From assembly GCA_003153855.1 (NCBI GenBank), contig PMBM01000047.1:6049-11229 (forward strand): a DNA stretch of 5,181 nucleotides. Reading direction: 5' to 3'. The notes under the pieces are model-generated. The model worked only from the letters and a program-made list of their open reading frames with translations. It ran no database searches and was not told the origin of the DNA. Shown piece after piece: positions 4,440 to 5,181 of this stretch (the first letter of the stretch is position 1; each line of letters starts with the position of its first letter). A program made the position numbers and the translations under genes. This DNA is from Propionibacteriaceae bacterium (lineage in GTDB: Bacteria; Actinomycetota; Actinomycetes; Propionibacteriales; Propionibacteriaceae).

Positions 4440-5181
4440 GTGAGACCTGCACAGGTATGCCTCTCTCGCTGGGGCTGGCGACACGCCGGACGTGCCGCCT
4501 GGGCCACCTCCGGGGTCTCGCTGCGCATCGAACCGGGCGAGCGGGTGCTGCTCCTGGGCGCCTCCGGTGCCGGCAAGTCGACGTTGCTCCACGCGCTGGC
4601 GGGCGTCCTCGGCAGCAGCGACGAAGGCGAGGAGGCGGGGTCGCTGACTGTCGACGGCGTCCGGCCGAGACCCGGCAGCTGTGGTCTCGTCATGCAGGAC
4701 CCCGACGCCCAGACGATCCTCGAGCGGGTCGGCGACGACGTCGCGTTCGGGCTCGAGAACCTCGCCGTACCGCGCGACGAGATCTGGCCGCGCGTCCGTA
4801 CGGCCCTTGCCGACGTCGGCCTCGCGCTGCCCCTGGACCACAGCACCGAACGACTGTCCGGCGGCCAGCGGCAGCGGCTCGCGCTCGCGGGCGCACTGGC
4901 GATGCGACCAGGGCTGTTGCTCCTCGACGAGCCGACAGCCAACCTCGACCCGGTCGGTGTCGAGGAGGTACGGGACGCGGTCGGGCGCCTCGTCGCCGAC
5001 CGCTCGACCACGCTCGTCGTCGTCGAGCACCGCATCGCCACCTGGCTGCCGATCGTCGACCGGGTCGTCGTGCTGGCGGCAGGAGGCGGTGTCGTCGCGG
5101 ACGGTCCCCCCGACGAGGTCTTCTCCGTGCACGGCGCCGAGCTGGCGGCGCTCGGTGCGTGGGTGCCGGGGATCGGCCACG
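4440..5181 (+). CDS. ykoD: ECF transporter ATPase, YkoD-like (5' part, runs off the window)
   Basis: This ABC ATPase should power the YkoE importer. The 247 visible residues form one complete nucleotide-binding domain. Walker A is GASGAGKST (40-48), the Q-loop is MQDPDAQ (85-91) in the form typical of ECF ATPases and followed by DDVAFGLENL, the signature is LSGGQ (139-143), Walker B is LLLLDEP with Asp163 and Glu164, and the H-loop is EHR with His197. All catalytic residues are present. The GTG at 4440 follows the ykoE TGA with no gap and no clear Shine-Dalgarno sequence, suggesting translational coupling. The frame is still open at the window edge after GAWVPGIGH, which reads like the linker seen in YkoD proteins, where two ATPase domains are fused. 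A second domain and then a YkoC-type membrane protein gene are expected downstream, but that is inference. Confidence 0.92.
   Translation, partial: MRPAQVCLSRWGWRHAGRAAWATSGVSLRIEPGERVLLLGASGAGKSTLLHALAGVLGSSDEGEEAGSLTVDGVRPRPGSCGLVMQDPDAQTILERVGDDVAFGLENLAVPRDEIWPRVRTALADVGLALPLDHSTERLSGGQRQRLALAGALAMRPGLLLLDEPTANLDPVGVEEVRDAVGRLVADRSTTLVVVEHRIATWLPIVDRVVVLAAGGGVVADGPPDEVFSVHGAELAALGAWVPGIGH

Noticed and set aside
3837..5180. 447-residue open frame on the minus strand
   Set aside because: It is antisense to ykoE and the ATPase gene, is Arg/Asp/Glu-rich low-complexity sequence, and matches no family; such shadows are common in GC-rich DNA. The plus-strand frames carry full ABC and membrane signatures.
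1..5181. tRNA, rRNA, insertion sequence or phage genes
   Set aside because: I looked in the gaps on both strands and saw no cloverleaf, transposase, integrase or phage-like sequence.

Overview
The window is GC-rich, densely packed chromosomal DNA whose genes end mostly in G or C at third codon positions, with GTG starts and leaderless-looking promoters. This points to an actinobacterium. The protein style, such as a MutY without a MutT-like domain and a PdxST pair, would fit the Nocardioidaceae/Propionibacteriales, but the family is an inference, not a proof.

Layout. (1) 1-1043, plus strand: the 3' part of pdxS and the whole of pdxT, overlapping by four bases. Together they form the PLP synthase (vitamin B6). 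(2) 1044-1136: a short convergent gap with a long inverted repeat, possibly a two-way terminator. (3) 1137-1625, minus strand: a GNAT acetyltransferase with a good promoter placed so that its mRNA would begin at the GTG start codon. (4) 1626-1924: about 300 bases without a gene. It holds that promoter and four copies of a 27-bp motif in a symmetric arrangement: two leftward and two rightward, each pair 51 bp apart, mirrored about base 1805. This is the least explained element in the window. (5) 1925-2593, minus strand: an orphan SAM-dependent methyltransferase. (6) 2594-2629: a 36-bp divergent promoter region in which the methyltransferase -35 touches the mutY -10; both transcripts look leaderless. 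(7) 2630-3496, plus strand: mutY, the A/G-specific adenine glycosylase. (8) 3497-3830: 334 bases without a gene. They hold a nested hairpin after mutY, a -10 box, a well-conserved TPP riboswitch, and a Shine-Dalgarno region. (9) 3831-5181, plus strand: ykoE (substrate-binding membrane component) and the start of a ykoD-like ATPase gene, together an ECF-type importer for thiamine or its pyrimidine precursor HMP. The ATPase gene runs off the window.

Functionally, the two ends deal with B-vitamin cofactors. PLP is made by PdxS/PdxT at the left. At the right, a thiamine-related importer sits behind a thiamine-pyrophosphate sensor, so uptake should fall when TPP is plentiful. The middle is a set of singly transcribed genes (acetyltransferase, methyltransferase, mutY) with no visible shared pathway.
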